A stretch of DNA of 64,000 bases, from positions 124,001 through 188,000 of the forward strand of contig NZ_JAUSUB010000001.1 in the NCBI RefSeq assembly GCF_030813235.1. The letters run 5' to 3'. The notes under the pieces are model-generated. The model had not been told where the DNA came from. It worked only from the letters and a program-made list of their open reading frames with translations, and did not search any database. The position numbers were made by a program, and so were the translations under genes. Position 1 is the first letter of the stretch. Each line of letters begins with the position of its first letter. The DNA comes from Cytobacillus purgationiresistens (GTDB taxonomy: Bacteria > Bacillota > Bacilli > Bacillales > Cytobacillaceae). This document shows positions 47,152-56,198 of the stretch, piece by piece.

Positions 47152-47520
47152 ATGAAGGAGTTTTTACTTTATAAGGTTGTTCCCCTGCTCATCCTGGCAA
47201 TCTTTATTATGACGATGAAATCCGGTGATTTCTTGAAAAAATCTTTTACCGATGAAGATGATGTTATGCAATACGTTGAGCTCGTTAATCAAAGCATTGA
47301 CGATGGTGATTGGGCAACAGCTGATAAGAATATTAAAGATACAAAAGACGCTTTTTTGATTGTCCAAAAACGCATTCAATTCTCTGTTGAAAAAAGTGAA
47401 TTAAACAGAATGGGTGCTGCCATATACCGTGCGATTGGATATGTCGATGAACAGGATGCAGCTGGTGCAAAAGCCGAGCTGCAGGAGATAAGATTCACTT
47501 GGGATGGATTAGGCAAGTGA
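47152..47520 (+). CDS. DUF4363 family protein
   Basis: A 122-residue protein with an N-terminal membrane anchor (LLYKVVPLLILAIFIMTM) and a helical domain (DEDDVMQYVELVNQSIDDGDW) typical of DUF4363. It begins six bases after the DUF421 gene and is followed by a terminator, so the two form an operon and may act as a complex at the membrane. No function is known. Confidence 0.78.
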   Translation: MKEFLLYKVVPLLILAIFIMTMKSGDFLKKSFTDEDDVMQYVELVNQSIDDGDWATADKNIKDTKDAFLIVQKRIQFSVEKSELNRMGAAIYRAIGYVDEQDAAGAKAELQEIRFTWDGLGK

Positions 47521-47526
47521 GGTGTT

Positions 47527-47571
47527 AAAGCTAGCAAGCAGGGGAATTTTCCTTGTTGCTAGCTTTTTTTT
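47527..47571 (+). terminator. Terminator of the DUF421-DUF4363 operon
   Basis: AAAGCTAGCAAGCAGGG can pair with CCTTGTTGCTAGCTTT, followed by TTTTT. Confidence 0.85.
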
Positions 47572-47648
47572 ACTTTATTGAGGGTTTCTCTCTTATTTTT
47601 ATTGTTTTCTTATATAATAAAGTAAAAATAAGCATAGGTGGTCATTAA

Positions 47649-48727
47649 ATGAATAAGAGAAAAATTATGTTTACTGGCGGGGGCTCTGCTGGACATGTAA
47701 CACCTAATATTGCGTTAATCAATGAGCTTCAGCATGACAAAAATGACCTCTACTATATTGGATCACATAGTGGAATAGAGAAAGAGTTAATAGGGAAATT
47801 GAATGTGCCATACTTTGGGATTAGCAGCGGGAAACTGAGAAGATACATCGATATGGAAAATGTGAAAGATGTTTTTCGAGTGCTCAAAGGAACTTCTGAA
47901 GCACATAAAATATTGAAGAAAATAAAACCAGATTTATTATTTTCAAAAGGAGGATTTGTCTCTGTTCCAGTTATTTTAGCTGCCAGTATATTGAGAGTCC
48001 CAATCTATATACATGAAAGCGATTTGACACCGGATTGGCAAATAAAATTTCCAAGCGGTTTGCAATGAAAATTTTTACTTCATTTGAGGAAGCCGCAGCG
48101 TTTTTTCCATCAGAAAAGGTAAAAGCAATCGGTTCACCAATTAGAAAAGAAATTTTCACTGGAACAGCGAGTAGAGGATTGTCCTTTCTCGGGATTCACG
48201 ACCAAAAGCCGATCATTACGATTATGGGTGGGAGCTTAGGTGCTAAAGCGATCAATGAAACCGTGCGCTCGTCATTGGAGTCATTAACTAAACGGTTCCA
48301 GATTGTCCATCTTTGTGGAAAGGGACAGTTAGATTCTGAGTTAAATAAAGTAGATGGCTATAAACAATTTGAGTATATTCACAATGAGTTGCCGGATATC
48401 CTTGCTGCTTCCAGTTTTATTATCACAAGGGGTGGTTCAAACTCAATCTTCGAGTTTTTATCATTACAAATTCCAATGCTCATTATCCCATTATCAAAGA
48501 AACAAAGCAGAGGAGACCAAATACTAAATGCACAAGCATTTGAACGCAATGGATTTGCCATTGTCTTGGATGAAGAGAATTTAAGTGTTGAGACATTAGA
48601 AATAGCATTGAAAGAGCTGGAGCTAAAAAGCGCACAAATCATACAAACAATGAAGCAATCTCCATTGACGAATGGATTGGATTATCTTCTGAAGGAGATC
48701 CGAGAAATCGAAAGCAAGGCGCAATAG
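47649..48727 (+). pseudogene. murG: MurG paralogue with a frameshift
   Basis: Two overlapping ORFs in different frames (47649-48068 and 48035-48727) together give a MurG-type lipid II GlcNAc transferase of about 359 residues: [48 protein letters not shown] and [13 protein letters not shown]. The usual junction TPGLANKI reads TPDWQIK because CCGGATTGG near 48031 is one G short of CCGGGATTGG. The rest is intact. It resembles the second MurG of B. cereus-group strains more than a dcw-cluster copy. A real mutation or a sequencing error in the G-run is possible. Confidence 0.85.
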
Positions 48728-48784
48728 ACTTTATGCTTTTCATTGATGGAAAACTAAATGTAAAGTCAATAAATCAAGATTAAA

Positions 48785-48985
48785 GGCCCTTCATATAAGA
48801 GACACAGAGATGAAGGGTTAATATACCAAAAATAAAAGCCCTTCATACTTGAGAAACCAAGAGGAAGGTCAAATAAACCCAAATAAATGCCTCCTCTAAA
48901 GTGAAACCAAGCCTAAGGAGATAGAACCCCAAAATACCCTTCACATGAGAAAATCTCATTCAAAGGGCAAATGATAAGTCCTCTA
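48785..48985. repeat. Four hairpin-forming repeats of about 50 bp (family D)
   Basis: Left arms at 48787 (CCCTTCAT), 48840 (CCTTC), 48891 (CTCCT) and 48937 (CCCTT) pair with right arms ATGAAGGG (48810), GAAGG (48864), AGGAG (48916) and AAGGG (48963). Steps are about 52, 51 and 47. The arm sequences change together, keeping the pairing. The linker AAATAAACCCAAATAAAT also occurs, slightly changed, at the end of the 51-bp array near 5.8 kb. The array lies between convergent genes, the frameshifted MurG paralogue and a hydrolase. Confidence 0.68.
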
Positions 48986-49005
48986 TCCGTAAAAATCTAA
49001 AACAG

Positions 49006-49724
49006 CTATTTATTTAGTTTTTCCAAAAAAGCCTCAAGTGTTTTCGTATATAATTCAGGCTGATCCCGGTGAACGAGATGACCGGCAAAAGGGATAATAG
49101 CTGTGTTTATCTTCCTATTTAAATCGCGATATTGAACTGCTGCTGTAAATTCAAATACTGAGTCGCCGCCTATTAAGCACATGCTTGGTATTTTTAATCC
49201 CCCAACATCTCCGGTTTCATGAAATGGATAAAAATCATTATTATTAAATGAGGAAAATAGCGCTTTCCAATCGTTTTCACCATGAATATTGTTCATAAAA
49301 TGAACAACCTCCTCATTACCAAAAATATGGGTTTCGAAGCGACCTGCTTCCTCCTGTAATATTTCCTTCCAGTTGTAAGGTTCGATCGGAAGGATCCTGA
49401 AAATGTGAGGGACTTCACCTTTTCAGGGTGTTTTTTTGCATACATGAGTGCTGCTTGTCCGCCTAATGAAACACCAGCAATATGGCATTGCTCTACCTTC
49501 AATGATTCCAGCGTTTCCAGTAAATCATTAGCGAAATGGCTTGTATAATTTTCAATTTGGCCAGTTGATTTTCCATGCCCTCTTAAATCAGGTCGTATAA
49601 CCATATAACCTTTTTTTGAAAAATAATCACTTTGCTCTGTGTATTCTGTTCCGCCTGTCATTCCTCCAGAATGAATCAGAACAAGCGGTTCACCTGTACC
49701 TTGTATATCTGTGTGTAATATCAT
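49006..49724 (-). pseudogene. Alpha/beta hydrolase gene with a frameshift
   Basis: Two minus-strand ORFs (49293-49724 and 49006-49296) cover one alpha/beta hydrolase of about 240 residues. The first holds LVLIHSGGM, RPDLRGHGKS and the nucleophile elbow AGVSLGG; the second holds the acidic part GGDS and the catalytic histidine in FAGHLVHRDQPE. Between them the frame is lost near GGATCC at 49392-49402: after SLTFSG the correct reading resumes in another frame as ILPIEPYNWKEILQEEAG. The substrate is unknown. It may be a real mutation or an assembly error. Confidence 0.82.
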
Positions 49725-49902
49725 TGTGGCCTCCTAGTGAAGATAATAATTGATTTTTCGACAAAAGCAGGTAAAATCCTCCTATTTGTGAACAAAAATC
49801 GAAATAATTAATTAAATTTTGAAAATATTTTGCGTTTCAAGGTAATTATTGTTGCTTTGTAACGTAATATAAATTACCTTTAGAAGTAAGGAGGTGGGTG
49901 CA

Positions 49903-50955
49903 GTGGAAAATTTATGCTTGAATGTTGCTTTATTAAGGAGAAAGGTGCCGAACCTTACTACAGCTGCTAAATCGGTTGGGTTGCGTCCGGCAACAGTATC
50001 CAATTTGTGTACAGGGAAGATTCCAGTTGGAAGAGCTGAGCTTCGCACAATTGCCGCACTTGCATCTTTAGCGGAATGCACGATAGACGAATTAATATTG
50101 AAAGGGGAAAAGGTTGAAATGATTGAGACGAAAATTAAAGCGTTGGACTTATTTGCACCGTTGGCAAAAGGAGGAACGATTGGCTTAGTTGCACGACCTG
50201 GAATGGGTCAGTTAGTCTTGTTGTCAGAGTTATTTTTCCGGCTGCAAAAAGAGGATTATACGACCGTTTTATTACTGCCAGATGGGGATTATCCAGAGAT
50301 TGAGGATGTTTTTCAATTTATTGATATGAAGGTTTCTTCGATTAAGGAAGCATATGAAGAGATATCTGCTAAAGGAAAAGATGTGAATATTGCATTTGCT
50401 GCTGATCGATCACATGTTCTGACTGGGGATATTATCGAGCTACAAACACAATTAAATAATATAGGGATGAATAATGTGACAACTTTCCTGGTGGATTTAA
50501 AAGGAGAGGTAGTCGATGAAGATATGCCTTATGGACCATTGGAAACGCTATGGCATTTTGATGTCGATCTTGCAGCAAGACATAAATATCCTGCCGTCAG
50601 CCCTTTGTATTCAACCTCATCAGTACTTGAAGGTGCACACCTAGACCAAAACCACTTAACAATCCAACAAAATGCACAAAAACTTCTCCGCAGATATCGT
50701 GAATTGCGATCGATTGTTCAAACGAGAGGGATAGAGAAACTCCCTGATTCAGAAGTGCAAACCTATAAAAGAGGAGAACGATTGGAAGCCTATTTAACTC
50801 AACCTTTTTATGTTGCTGAAGAGTTTACCGGCATTAAGGGTTTATCTGTCCACTTATCTGAAACATTATCAGATGTTAGGAAAATCATTGACGGTAAGGC
50901 TGACGCTATGTTACCGGAACACTTAGCCTTTATCGGCCAACTTGAAATGAATTAG
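49903..50955 (+). CDS. HTH protein fused to an F1-ATPase beta-subunit-like domain
   Basis: A 350-residue protein. Residues 1-66 form an XRE-like helix-turn-helix (TTAAKSVGLRPATVSNLCTG). From about residue 77 the chain follows the ATP synthase beta subunit: KALDLFAPLAKGGTIGLVARPGMG matches the P-loop region, YPAVSPLYSTSS matches YPAVDPLASTSR, LLRRYRELRSIV matches LQRYKELQDII, and FYVAEEFTGIKG plus LPEHLAFIGQLE match the C-terminal domain. The P-loop reads ARPGMGQL, so the usual lysine and threonine are missing, as is the GER catalytic block. The N-terminal beta-barrel is absent. GTG 49903 follows AAGGAGG. A nucleotide-sensing DNA-binding role is inferred. Confidence 0.78.
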   Translation: MENLCLNVALLRRKVPNLTTAAKSVGLRPATVSNLCTGKIPVGRAELRTIAALASLAECTIDELILKGEKVEMIETKIKALDLFAPLAKGGTIGLVARPGMGQLVLLSELFFRLQKEDYTTVLLLPDGDYPEIEDVFQFIDMKVSSIKEAYEEISAKGKDVNIAFAADRSHVLTGDIIELQTQLNNIGMNNVTTFLVDLKGEVVDEDMPYGPLETLWHFDVDLAARHKYPAVSPLYSTSSVLEGAHLDQNHLTIQQNAQKLLRRYRELRSIVQTRGIEKLPDSEVQTYKRGERLEAYLTQPFYVAEEFTGIKGLSVHLSETLSDVRKIIDGKADAMLPEHLAFIGQLEMN

Positions 50956-50956
50956 C

Positions 50957-50993
50957 AAAAAAGAAACAAGGCATCAACCATTTTGATGCCTTG
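50957..50993 (-). terminator. Hairpin terminator on the minus strand
   Basis: CAAGGCATCAA (50967-50977) pairs with TTGATGCCTTG (50983-50993). On the minus strand it is followed by TTTCTTTTTT, fitting the end of the decayed AraC-type gene; on the plus strand there is no T-run. Confidence 0.7.
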
Positions 50994-51007
50994 AAAAGTA
51001 TAACCAG

Positions 51008-51400
51008 CTATTTTATTATCGGAATCCATATTTCACTCTTGAAAGCAGGAGAGGAAGTATCCTTATCCTGATTCCATAATAATATTTCTGGACCCTCGAC
51101 AATTTCGTACTGTGCAGTAGGGAACTATTCTCTAGTAGATGCGTCCCCAAACATTTTGCAGGGTTTCAGGAAAAGGACCAATCGCTTCAAAAACTGCCCA
51201 AGTGGAAGCTGAAACTTCCATCAGCAGCTCCAATCATATGATAGAGATCACCTTTTTCGTCATTTCTTCCTTCAGAGAAACTAGTTGAAGCGCTGATTAA
51301 TCCTTGAGGTTGAATGTTGGAAAGTGCTTTAAGCTGATTAATTGTTTTTATCTGCAATCCTTTCCACATTGCCTCAAGTTCTGGATTAACCCTGGTAGTG
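51008..51400 (-). pseudogene. AraC-type regulator fragment, effector-binding half
   Basis: Minus-strand frames give [31 protein letters not shown], then in other frames [48 protein letters not shown] and SEIWIPIIK up to TAG 51008. This is the GyrI-like effector-binding domain of an AraC-type regulator, broken by frameshifts near 51205 and 51135 (approximate). Its DNA-binding half lies at 53201-53401 on the same strand. See the separate entry and finding. Confidence 0.75.
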
Positions 51401-51631
51401 CCCCTATAAAGCGTGAGATAGAACAGCTTAATTTTGAATCGAATAATAGATAGTCCACTAAATATGAATCTAATTTGGCTATAGAGCATTTTAAGAGAGT
51501 GTGTTATAGAAGAATATTTACGGATTATATATACTGGATTTCAAAACCACTATTCGAATTATGAATATAAATGAATATTTTGCACCTAAACGAAGAGAAA
51601 AATCGTCTAATAAGTAGAGGAGGATAGAAAA

Positions 51632-52195
51632 ATGAATCAATTACAATTTACACAATCCAAACCCTCAATAAATAATAATTGGAGTAAGGAGGAGAAGCTT
51701 GATTTTTTAATGAATGAATATGGAGATAAGATTATTCGACTTGCATATTCATATGTGCGTACCAAACATTCCGCTGAAGATATTGCACAAGAAGTTTTTA
51801 TAAAGTGTTACGAACATTTAGATGAATTTAGAGGAGATTCTTCCCATAAGACTTGGCTTTACAAAATTGCGATAAACAAATGTAAAGACCATTTAAAGAG
51901 TTGGTCACATCGAAATGTTGTATTAACTGAGATAAAAACTTCCATCCAAAAGGTAATGCACCCAGCGTCAGATATTGAATGTATTAGAAAGGAAGAAGGA
52001 CAGTTCATTTCAGAGAAAATTCTTTCGTTGCCACGTAAATATAGAGAGGTTATTATATTTTATTATTATGAAGGTCTAAGCTTAAAAGAAATTTCTAATT
52101 TACTTAATTTAAATATAAATACTATAAAATCAAGATTTTATAGGGGGAAAAAATTACTTGAGAAAGAGCTAAAAGGAGGGGATTTTCTTGAATAA
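51632..52195 (+). CDS. ECF-type RNA polymerase sigma factor (second pair)
   Basis: A 187-residue ECF sigma factor. Region 2 is DIAQEVFIKCYEHLDEFRG and KTWLYKIAINKCKDHLKS; region 4 is YREVIIFYYYEGLSLKEISN and NTIKSRFYRGKKLLEKEL. ATG 51632 follows AGAGGAGG. The next gene overlaps by eight bases and looks like its anti-sigma factor. Both lie inside the split AraC-type gene and beside a recombinase remnant, so the pair probably arrived by transfer. The AT-rich codon choice fits that but is not measured. Confidence 0.88.
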   Translation: MNQLQFTQSKPSINNNWSKEEKLDFLMNEYGDKIIRLAYSYVRTKHSAEDIAQEVFIKCYEHLDEFRGDSSHKTWLYKIAINKCKDHLKSWSHRNVVLTEIKTSIQKVMHPASDIECIRKEEGQFISEKILSLPRKYREVIIFYYYEGLSLKEISNLLNLNINTIKSRFYRGKKLLEKELKGGDFLE

Positions 52196-52763
52196 ACTTA
52201 ATGACCTTGATGAAAAAATGAACCGAACTGTATTCAAAGATATTAAATTTGAAGCTAATCACAAAGAAAAGGTCTTTGAAGGCATCAAAAAGAAGAAAAG
52301 TACATATAAATTTCCCTCTCTTAGATATGTTTTGGCATCTACCTTTAGTGTTGCAGTAACTATTTCAGTACTTATTATTTTCTTGAACATATACGACTTT
52401 AACCTTACATCTATTCAGAATGAGCAAGTAGATCATAGTAATAACGCTACTGATCATGACATTAATGAAGTTACAAACCTTTTGAATAGTTATTTACATG
52501 CTTTAGAGACTAATGATGTCTCATTATTGGTAGAATACTCAAATGATATAAGATTCCCAAATAAAGATGAACAAAAAGAGCAGTACTTAAGTATTGAGCA
52601 GCAAATCTCTGACACTAAAATAGTAGAATTAAACAGGGTGAATGAAATTAAATTTGAAGCTACAATAGAACTTGTTGATGACGGGGACATGTCTGAACTT
52701 AAATTACCGATTGAAAAACAAAAATCAAATGAGTGGATAATTATAGTTGGTCAAGATTTATAA
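52188..52763 (+). CDS. Probable anti-sigma factor with external NTF2-like domain
   Basis: A 191-residue protein overlapping the sigma factor gene by eight bases. The first 45 residues are charged and cytoplasmic, one transmembrane segment follows (VLASTFSVAVTISVLIIFLN), and the external part has a LLNSYLHALETNDVSLLVEY stretch typical of NTF2/SnoaL-like folds. Context and topology make it the likely anti-sigma factor of the preceding gene. No standard terminator is clear after it. Confidence 0.7.
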   Translation: MNKLNDLDEKMNRTVFKDIKFEANHKEKVFEGIKKKKSTYKFPSLRYVLASTFSVAVTISVLIIFLNIYDFNLTSIQNEQVDHSNNATDHDINEVTNLLNSYLHALETNDVSLLVEYSNDIRFPNKDEQKEQYLSIEQQISDTKIVELNRVNEIKFEATIELVDDGDMSELKLPIEKQKSNEWIIIVGQDL

Positions 52764-52923
52764 CGTGAATGTATCGTTTTAGTATATAGATAAAATACTA
52801 CCGAATTGATTTTTGGACAATATTAAAATTTTTTGGTTATATTGAAATTAATGAACGCCTGAAAAGTCAAGCGTTTTTTAATTCTATAAAAATTAATAAA
52901 GAGAACCACTATATTTAAATAAC

Positions 52924-53205
52924 TTAAAGACAGAATTAGAACATTATATAGCCACATTAACAGATACAGAATGGCTCTTTCCTTCTCGAAAAGGAAATCT
53001 ACCAATCAGCAGAATCCAGGCTTATAGACAGCTTAATAAAGCAGCAGATATGATCGATATATCAGAAGGTATTGGTACTCATACGATGAGAAAGACTTTC
53101 GGATATTGGCATTATAAGCAATTTAAAAACATAGCAGAATTACAAACGATTTTAAATCATAATCATCCAGTGGTTACATTACACTATAAGTATGTGTCAA
53201 TTTAA
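52924..53205 (+). pseudogene. Tyrosine recombinase fragment (C-terminal)
   Basis: An open frame of 93 codons without a start encodes the C-terminal catalytic part of a tyrosine recombinase: WLFPSRKGNLPISRIQAYRQ, THTMRKTFGYWHYKQF with the conserved H-x-x-R box, and [13 protein letters not shown] with the nucleophile tyrosine. The N-terminal part is missing. The fragment ends exactly where the AraC-type DNA-binding fragment begins on the other strand, which points to an old insertion junction. Confidence 0.8.
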
Positions 53206-53401
53206 AGGCAGCAAGAGTTAATCTTCTTTTTCTCACACACTCAGATAATATCATCCCCGCTAAAAATGAAAACATCCTTTTAAAATGGTACTCTGAGCAT
53301 AACGCAAATTCAGAAAAACCTTTATAGTCGATATTTTTTGTCAGATGATCTTCAATATACTGCATCGCATTATTCATGTTTCTTAGCATATCCACCTTCA
53401 T
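53201..53401 (-). pseudogene. AraC-type regulator fragment, DNA-binding half
   Basis: The minus strand reads [34 protein letters not shown] and [10 protein letters not shown], the N-terminal HTH part of the same AraC-type regulator whose effector domain lies at 51008-51400. Homology ends at about 53201, after which the frame runs on for only a few unrelated codons into the recombinase fragment. About 90-100 middle residues are missing. A ribosome binding site GGGAGG is still present before the start. Confidence 0.75.
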
Positions 53402-53512
53402 GACCTCCCTTCAAATAAAAAATAACAGTCATTATTCATGTTCACCCGACAGACCGTCCACAGTTTTGTAGTATGTACCTGAATGAAAATTGGATATAAA
53501 GGGGTGGTATAG

Positions 53513-53876
53513 ATGAACTTCATGCTGGAACAAGATTTAGCAGCTTCGACACAGTTTTATGAAACGCTCTTAGCGATTCAGTGCTAAATCAGATCAAAGC
53601 TGCATTTTTAAGCATGAAGGATTTTCCTTGCTGTTGACATCAGATCAAGTATTATCTTCTGATCATTATTTTAATTCAAGAGCGAATTTAAGAAAAGGAA
53701 CGGGTGTTGAACCTGTCATATTTGCCGATGATATTTATGAATCTTATGCACAAATGAAAGAGTACTATTCAGATGAAATAGAGTCAGAGTTGAAGATGCA
53801 GTTATGGGAAATGATTGATTTTCACGTGATTGATCCTGATGGTTATTATATAAGAATCACAACTAGAAGGGTTTGA
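53513..53876 (+). pseudogene. VOC-family (glyoxalase-like) gene with a frameshift
   Basis: From ATG 53513 the frame reads NFMLEQDLAASTQFYETLL and stops early at TAA near 53585. The next frame continues FSAKSDQSCIFKHEGFSLLL, RKGTGVEPVIFADDIYESYA and MIDFHVIDPDGYYIRIT to TGA 53876. This is a vicinal-oxygen-chelate protein of about 120 residues with one frame loss near 53580. It is divergent from the AraC-type fragment and may once have been its target. Confidence 0.72.
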
Positions 53877-53960
53877 TTATTTTTGCAAAGACATGATATA
53901 TTTATATAAGGATTATAGATACCTTATAGTAGAAAAACATCTAACAAAGGATGTTATTTA

Positions 53961-54224
53961 ATGAGCCTATTAAAAAAATTATTCTCTAAAGAAAAACAAA
54001 TAACGATTGAGTTTTGTGAAAAGAACTTGGATCGTTTTTATTCTGATGAAGACTTTTCAGTGATCGGGCCTTTTTTGCAAGGAAAAGGCGTGGAATATAA
54101 GCAATACGAATGTCAAAGCAAATGTAAATACTGCAAGCAATCTCCATATGCGATTATTAATGGAGAATTTGTTCAAGCGGAAAGTCCGTCTGAGCTTCTA
54201 AAAAAAATGAAAGAATTTAAATAA
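53961..54224 (+). CDS. DUF1450 family protein
   Basis: An 87-residue protein matching DUF1450 (as B. subtilis YuzB): [11 protein letters not shown], then [32 protein letters not shown], listed here as the motif C-x3-C-x2-C followed by SP-A-ING. The cysteines may bind a metal or iron-sulfur centre. ATG 53961 has a weak GGA upstream. It precedes trhO by 17 bases in the same direction and may share its transcript. Function unknown. Confidence 0.78.
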   Translation: MSLLKKLFSKEKQITIEFCEKNLDRFYSDEDFSVIGPFLQGKGVEYKQYECQSKCKYCKQSPYAIINGEFVQAESPSELLKKMKEFK

Positions 54225-54241
54225 GCAAGGTGGAAGAAAGA

Positions 54242-55216
54242 ATGACAGTGCAAAAGCCTTACCGATTATTATTGTATTATATGTATGTACCGATTGAATC
54301 CCCAGAAGGATTTGCTAAGCAGCATTTGAAGCTTTGCAAGAGCCTGGAATTAAAAGGAAGAATACTGGTTGCAAAAGAAGGTATTAATGGAACTGTCTCT
54401 GGAACAGTTGAAAACACAGAGCAATATATGAAAATAATGAAAGCGGATGAACGCTTCGCTGACATGGTATTTAAAGTGGATGAAGTGGAACAGCATGCCT
54501 TTAAAAAAATGCATGTACGCCCAAGAACCGAAATTGTTACATTAAACCTAGAAGACGATGTTAATCCTAATGAAGTGACAGGTGCCTACTTAGAGCCAAA
54601 GGAATTTTATGAAGCGATGCAGCAGCAAGATACGGTTGTGATCGATGCAAGAAATGATTATGAGTACGATATTGGACATTTTAGAGGCGCTATAAGACCA
54701 GATATTGAAGCCTTCCGAGATTTACCTGACTGGATAAGAGAAAATAATGAGATCTTAGAAGGTAAAAAAATTCTCACATATTGTACCGGAGGCATTCGCT
54801 GTGAAAAATTCTCTGGATGGCTTGTACAAGAGGGCTATCAGGATGTCAGTCAGCTTCATGGCGGAATTATCACTTATGGAAAAGACCCAGAAGTTCAAGG
54901 CGAGCTATGGGATGGCCAATGTTATGTGTTCGATGATCGTATTACAGTTCCAATCAATAATAAAGAACATGTTGTGGTCGGCAAGGACTATTTTACAGGG
55001 GAGCCTTGTGAGCGCTATATAAACTGTGCGAATCCTGAATGCGATAAACGCTTTATGGCAACAAAAGAGAACGAAGATAAATATTTACGATCCTGTTCTC
55101 ATGAATGCCGAGTTCATCCAGACAATCTTTATGTAATAGAACATGAATTAAGTGAAGAAGGAATGAATGAACGCATAAAGATGATCGAAAAAGAACAAAC
55201 AGCAAACATGAACTAA
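54242..55216 (+). CDS. trhO: tRNA uridine-34 hydroxylase, rhodanese family
   Basis: A 324-residue protein of the TrhO (YceA/YbfQ) family, which hydroxylates uridine 34 of some tRNAs to 5-hydroxyuridine with oxygen. An N-terminal acylphosphatase-like part ([13 protein letters not shown]) is followed by a rhodanese domain with the active-site loop CTGGIRCE (Cys181) and a C-terminal cysteine-rich part ([16 protein letters not shown]). I choose ATG 54242, nine bases after AAGGTGG; GTG 54230 is also in frame. A terminator follows. Confidence 0.9.
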   Translation: MTVQKPYRLLLYYMYVPIESPEGFAKQHLKLCKSLELKGRILVAKEGINGTVSGTVENTEQYMKIMKADERFADMVFKVDEVEQHAFKKMHVRPRTEIVTLNLEDDVNPNEVTGAYLEPKEFYEAMQQQDTVVIDARNDYEYDIGHFRGAIRPDIEAFRDLPDWIRENNEILEGKKILTYCTGGIRCEKFSGWLVQEGYQDVSQLHGGIITYGKDPEVQGELWDGQCYVFDDRITVPINNKEHVVVGKDYFTGEPCERYINCANPECDKRFMATKENEDKYLRSCSHECRVHPDNLYVIEHELSEEGMNERIKMIEKEQTANMN

Positions 55217-55222
55217 TTTCGA

Positions 55223-55258
55223 ATTCCTGAAGGTGTATAAGTCCTTCAGGATTTTTTG
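55223..55258 (+). terminator. Terminator of trhO
   Basis: TCCTGAAGG pairs with CCTTCAGGA across an eight- to nine-base loop, followed by TTTTTTG. Confidence 0.88.
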
Positions 55259-55369
55259 TACCGTTTTTTCGCAGAGAATTTGTGCTCAATTTATAAATCT
55301 AATTGACCATGCTCCGGATCCAATAAAAGTATGGAATTGAATATTTTATTTTATTTTTATACTTTTTAG

Positions 55370-55398
55370 TTGAAAAAGTATTTAAAGTTTATTAAAAT
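55370..55398 (+). promoter_or_regulatory. Sigma-A-type promoter of sodA
   Basis: TTGAAA (55370-55375) and TAAAAT (55393-55398) are 17 bases apart, about 40 bases before the sodA start. Confidence 0.7.
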
Positions 55399-55439
55399 AA
55401 ACTTGTAACCAAATCTTACATATTAGGAGGAACCCGAAA

Positions 55440-56051
55440 ATGGCTAAACATGAACTTCCTGCGTTACCATACGCAACTAATGCATTAGAACCTCATATTG
55501 ATGAACAAACAATGGTGATTCACCATGATCGTCACCATGCGACATATGTAAATAACTTGAATGCTGCGCTTGAAAGCCACGCTGATCTTGCAAGCAAATC
55601 TATCGAAGAATTAATCTCTAATATTGATTCTTTACCTGAAGGCATCCGTACTGCTGTACGCAACAACGGCGGCGGTCATGCAAACCATAGCTTATTCTGG
55701 ACTCTTCTTTCTCCAAATGGCGGCGGAGCACCAACTGGTGATGTTGCTGGTGCGATCGATGAAGCATTCGGTAGCTATGATCAATTCAAAGACGAATTTG
55801 CTAAAGCAGCAGCTGGTCGATTCGGTTCTGGTTGGGCTTGGTTAGTATCTGAGGGCGGAAAGCTTTCTATCACTAGCACACCAAATCAAGACAGCCCAGT
55901 AATGGAAGGTAAATCTCCAATTCTTGGCCTTGATGTTTGGGAACACGCTTACTATTTGAAATATCAAAACAAACGTCCAGATTACGTTCAAGCTTTCTTC
56001 AATGTTGTAAACTGGGATGAAGTAAACAAACTTTACGCTGCAACAAAATAA
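55440..56051 (+). CDS. sodA: Manganese/iron superoxide dismutase
   Basis: A 203-residue cytoplasmic superoxide dismutase. Metal ligands are His28 ([12 protein letters not shown]), His83 (NHSLFW), Asp165 and His169 (LDVWEHAYY). GSGWAWLV and the glycine pattern GGGHANH match the manganese-type SodA of Bacillus. ATG 55440 follows TAGGAGGAA. Codons are strongly biased to those of highly expressed genes. It has its own promoter and removes superoxide. Confidence 0.95.
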   Translation: MAKHELPALPYATNALEPHIDEQTMVIHHDRHHATYVNNLNAALESHADLASKSIEELISNIDSLPEGIRTAVRNNGGGHANHSLFWTLLSPNGGGAPTGDVAGAIDEAFGSYDQFKDEFAKAAAGRFGSGWAWLVSEGGKLSITSTPNQDSPVMEGKSPILGLDVWEHAYYLKYQNKRPDYVQAFFNVVNWDEVNKLYAATK

Positions 56052-56058
56052 TAAGAAA

Positions 56059-56118
56059 AGCGCAAGCGCCTTGTTCACCTTTAGGCTATAGACTTTAGAG
56101 GGGGTAGGCGCTTGCGCT
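56059..56118. repeat. REP-like hairpin element
   Basis: AGCGCAAGCGCC (56059-56070) and its exact complement GGCGCTTGCGCT (56107-56118) flank a 36-base GC-poor middle. From memory, similar elements occur many times in intergenic DNA of Bacillaceae. It lies between sodA and the next, convergent gene. Confidence 0.7.
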
Positions 56119-56162
56119 AGACATTTTATACCTAAAAAAATATGAACTTTTTTTAGATTATA

Positions 56163-56198
56163 AAAAAACACTTTTGGGATAGCCCAAAAGTGTTTTTT
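56163..56198. terminator. Bidirectional terminator
   Basis: AAAAAACACTTTTGGG pairs perfectly with CCCAAAAGTGTTTTTT across ATAG. Confidence 0.9.

Noticed and set aside
51590..51625. ECF-type promoter before the second sigma factor
   Set aside because: AAAC and CGTC are present but only about 12 bases apart, too close for a standard ECF promoter.
52823..53005. 60-residue minus-strand ORF
   Set aside because: It overlaps the recombinase fragment on the other strand and has no binding site or recognisable content.
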